Below, in pieces: positions 11,697-11,706 of a stretch of DNA of 11,706 nt. Origin of the DNA: Candidatus Hecatellales archaeon (GTDB lineage Archaea > Thermoproteota > Bathyarchaeia > Hecatellales > Hecatellaceae); the NCBI GenBank assembly GCA_003662485.1, contig QMYD01000022.1:1-11706 (forward strand), in the 5' to 3' direction. The position numbers and the translations under genes were made by a program. The number at the start of each line of letters is the position of its first letter. Within the stretch, counting starts at the first letter, position 1. The notes below the pieces were generated by a model, which saw only the letters and a program-made list of their open reading frames with translations, had not been told where the DNA came from and searched no databases.

Positions 11697-11706
11697 CAAT
11701 ATTTAG
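11697..11706 (-). promoter_or_regulatory. Possible TATA-like box for the HAD-ECH gene at the window edge
   Basis: The minus strand begins CTAAATATTG, about 53-62 bases before the TTG at 11644. The spacing is acceptable, but the sequence is cut by the window edge, so its upstream recognition element cannot be seen. Another AT-rich stretch (near 11660-11667) is too close to the start to serve. Confidence 0.3.

Noticed and set aside
1..11706. CRISPR array, insertion sequence, integrase, toxin-antitoxin or defence genes
   Set aside because: No regularly spaced direct repeats, terminal inverted repeats, transposase or integrase motifs were seen. The window is metabolic genes in close array.

Overview
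This window looks like chromosomal DNA from an archaeon that makes and uses coenzyme F420. The evidence is archaeal FO synthase subunits (CofG and the start of CofH), an archaeal-order riboflavin reductase (ArfC), a thiolase paired with a DUF35 zinc-ribbon/OB protein, a HAD-ECH fusion of the kind seen in archaeal acyl-CoA metabolism, AT-rich TATA-like boxes and T-run terminators. Only three of the twelve genes appear to start with ATG; the rest use TTG or GTG. The lineage cannot be fixed from this piece. A Thermoproteota (Bathyarchaeia-like) or Archaeoglobi/Hadarchaeia-like member would fit, but that is a guess. I see no mobile element, CRISPR array, rRNA or convincing tRNA.

All twelve genes lie on the minus strand, so transcription runs from high to low coordinates in four apparent units. 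(A) 9614-11644: a single gene for a fused 3-hydroxyacyl-CoA dehydrogenase/enoyl-CoA hydratase, followed by T-runs. (B) 6797-9465: thiolase, DUF35 protein and an F420-dependent luciferase-like oxidoreductase, tightly packed. (C) 3936-6682: an Old-Yellow-Enzyme/trimethylamine-dehydrogenase-type FMN/[4Fe-4S]/FAD reductase, a small protein resembling the 2-aminothiazoline-4-carboxylate hydrolase family, and a dicluster ferredoxin, with only a few bases between them. (D) 1-3672: a GYD-domain protein, a metal-dependent amidohydrolase of the deaminase type, arfC, cofG and a cofH cut by the window edge.

Units A and B supply three steps of an acyl-CoA beta-oxidation-like route (hydration, dehydrogenation, thiolysis or aldol-type cleavage). 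The first oxidation enzyme is not in the window. Unit C looks like an electron-transfer cassette that could reduce or oxidise a conjugated acyl or ring substrate. Unit D makes the deazaflavin chromophore of F420, the likely cofactor of the luciferase-like enzyme in unit B.

The most interesting lead is the amidohydrolase just upstream of arfC. It keeps the deaminase-type residues and could be the pyrimidine deaminase that archaeal riboflavin/F420 synthesis needs. Alternatively, it could clear the 5'-deoxyadenosine made by the two radical-SAM enzymes CofG and CofH. The second lead is the three-gene reductase/ATC-hydrolase-like/ferredoxin cassette, whose substrate is unknown.
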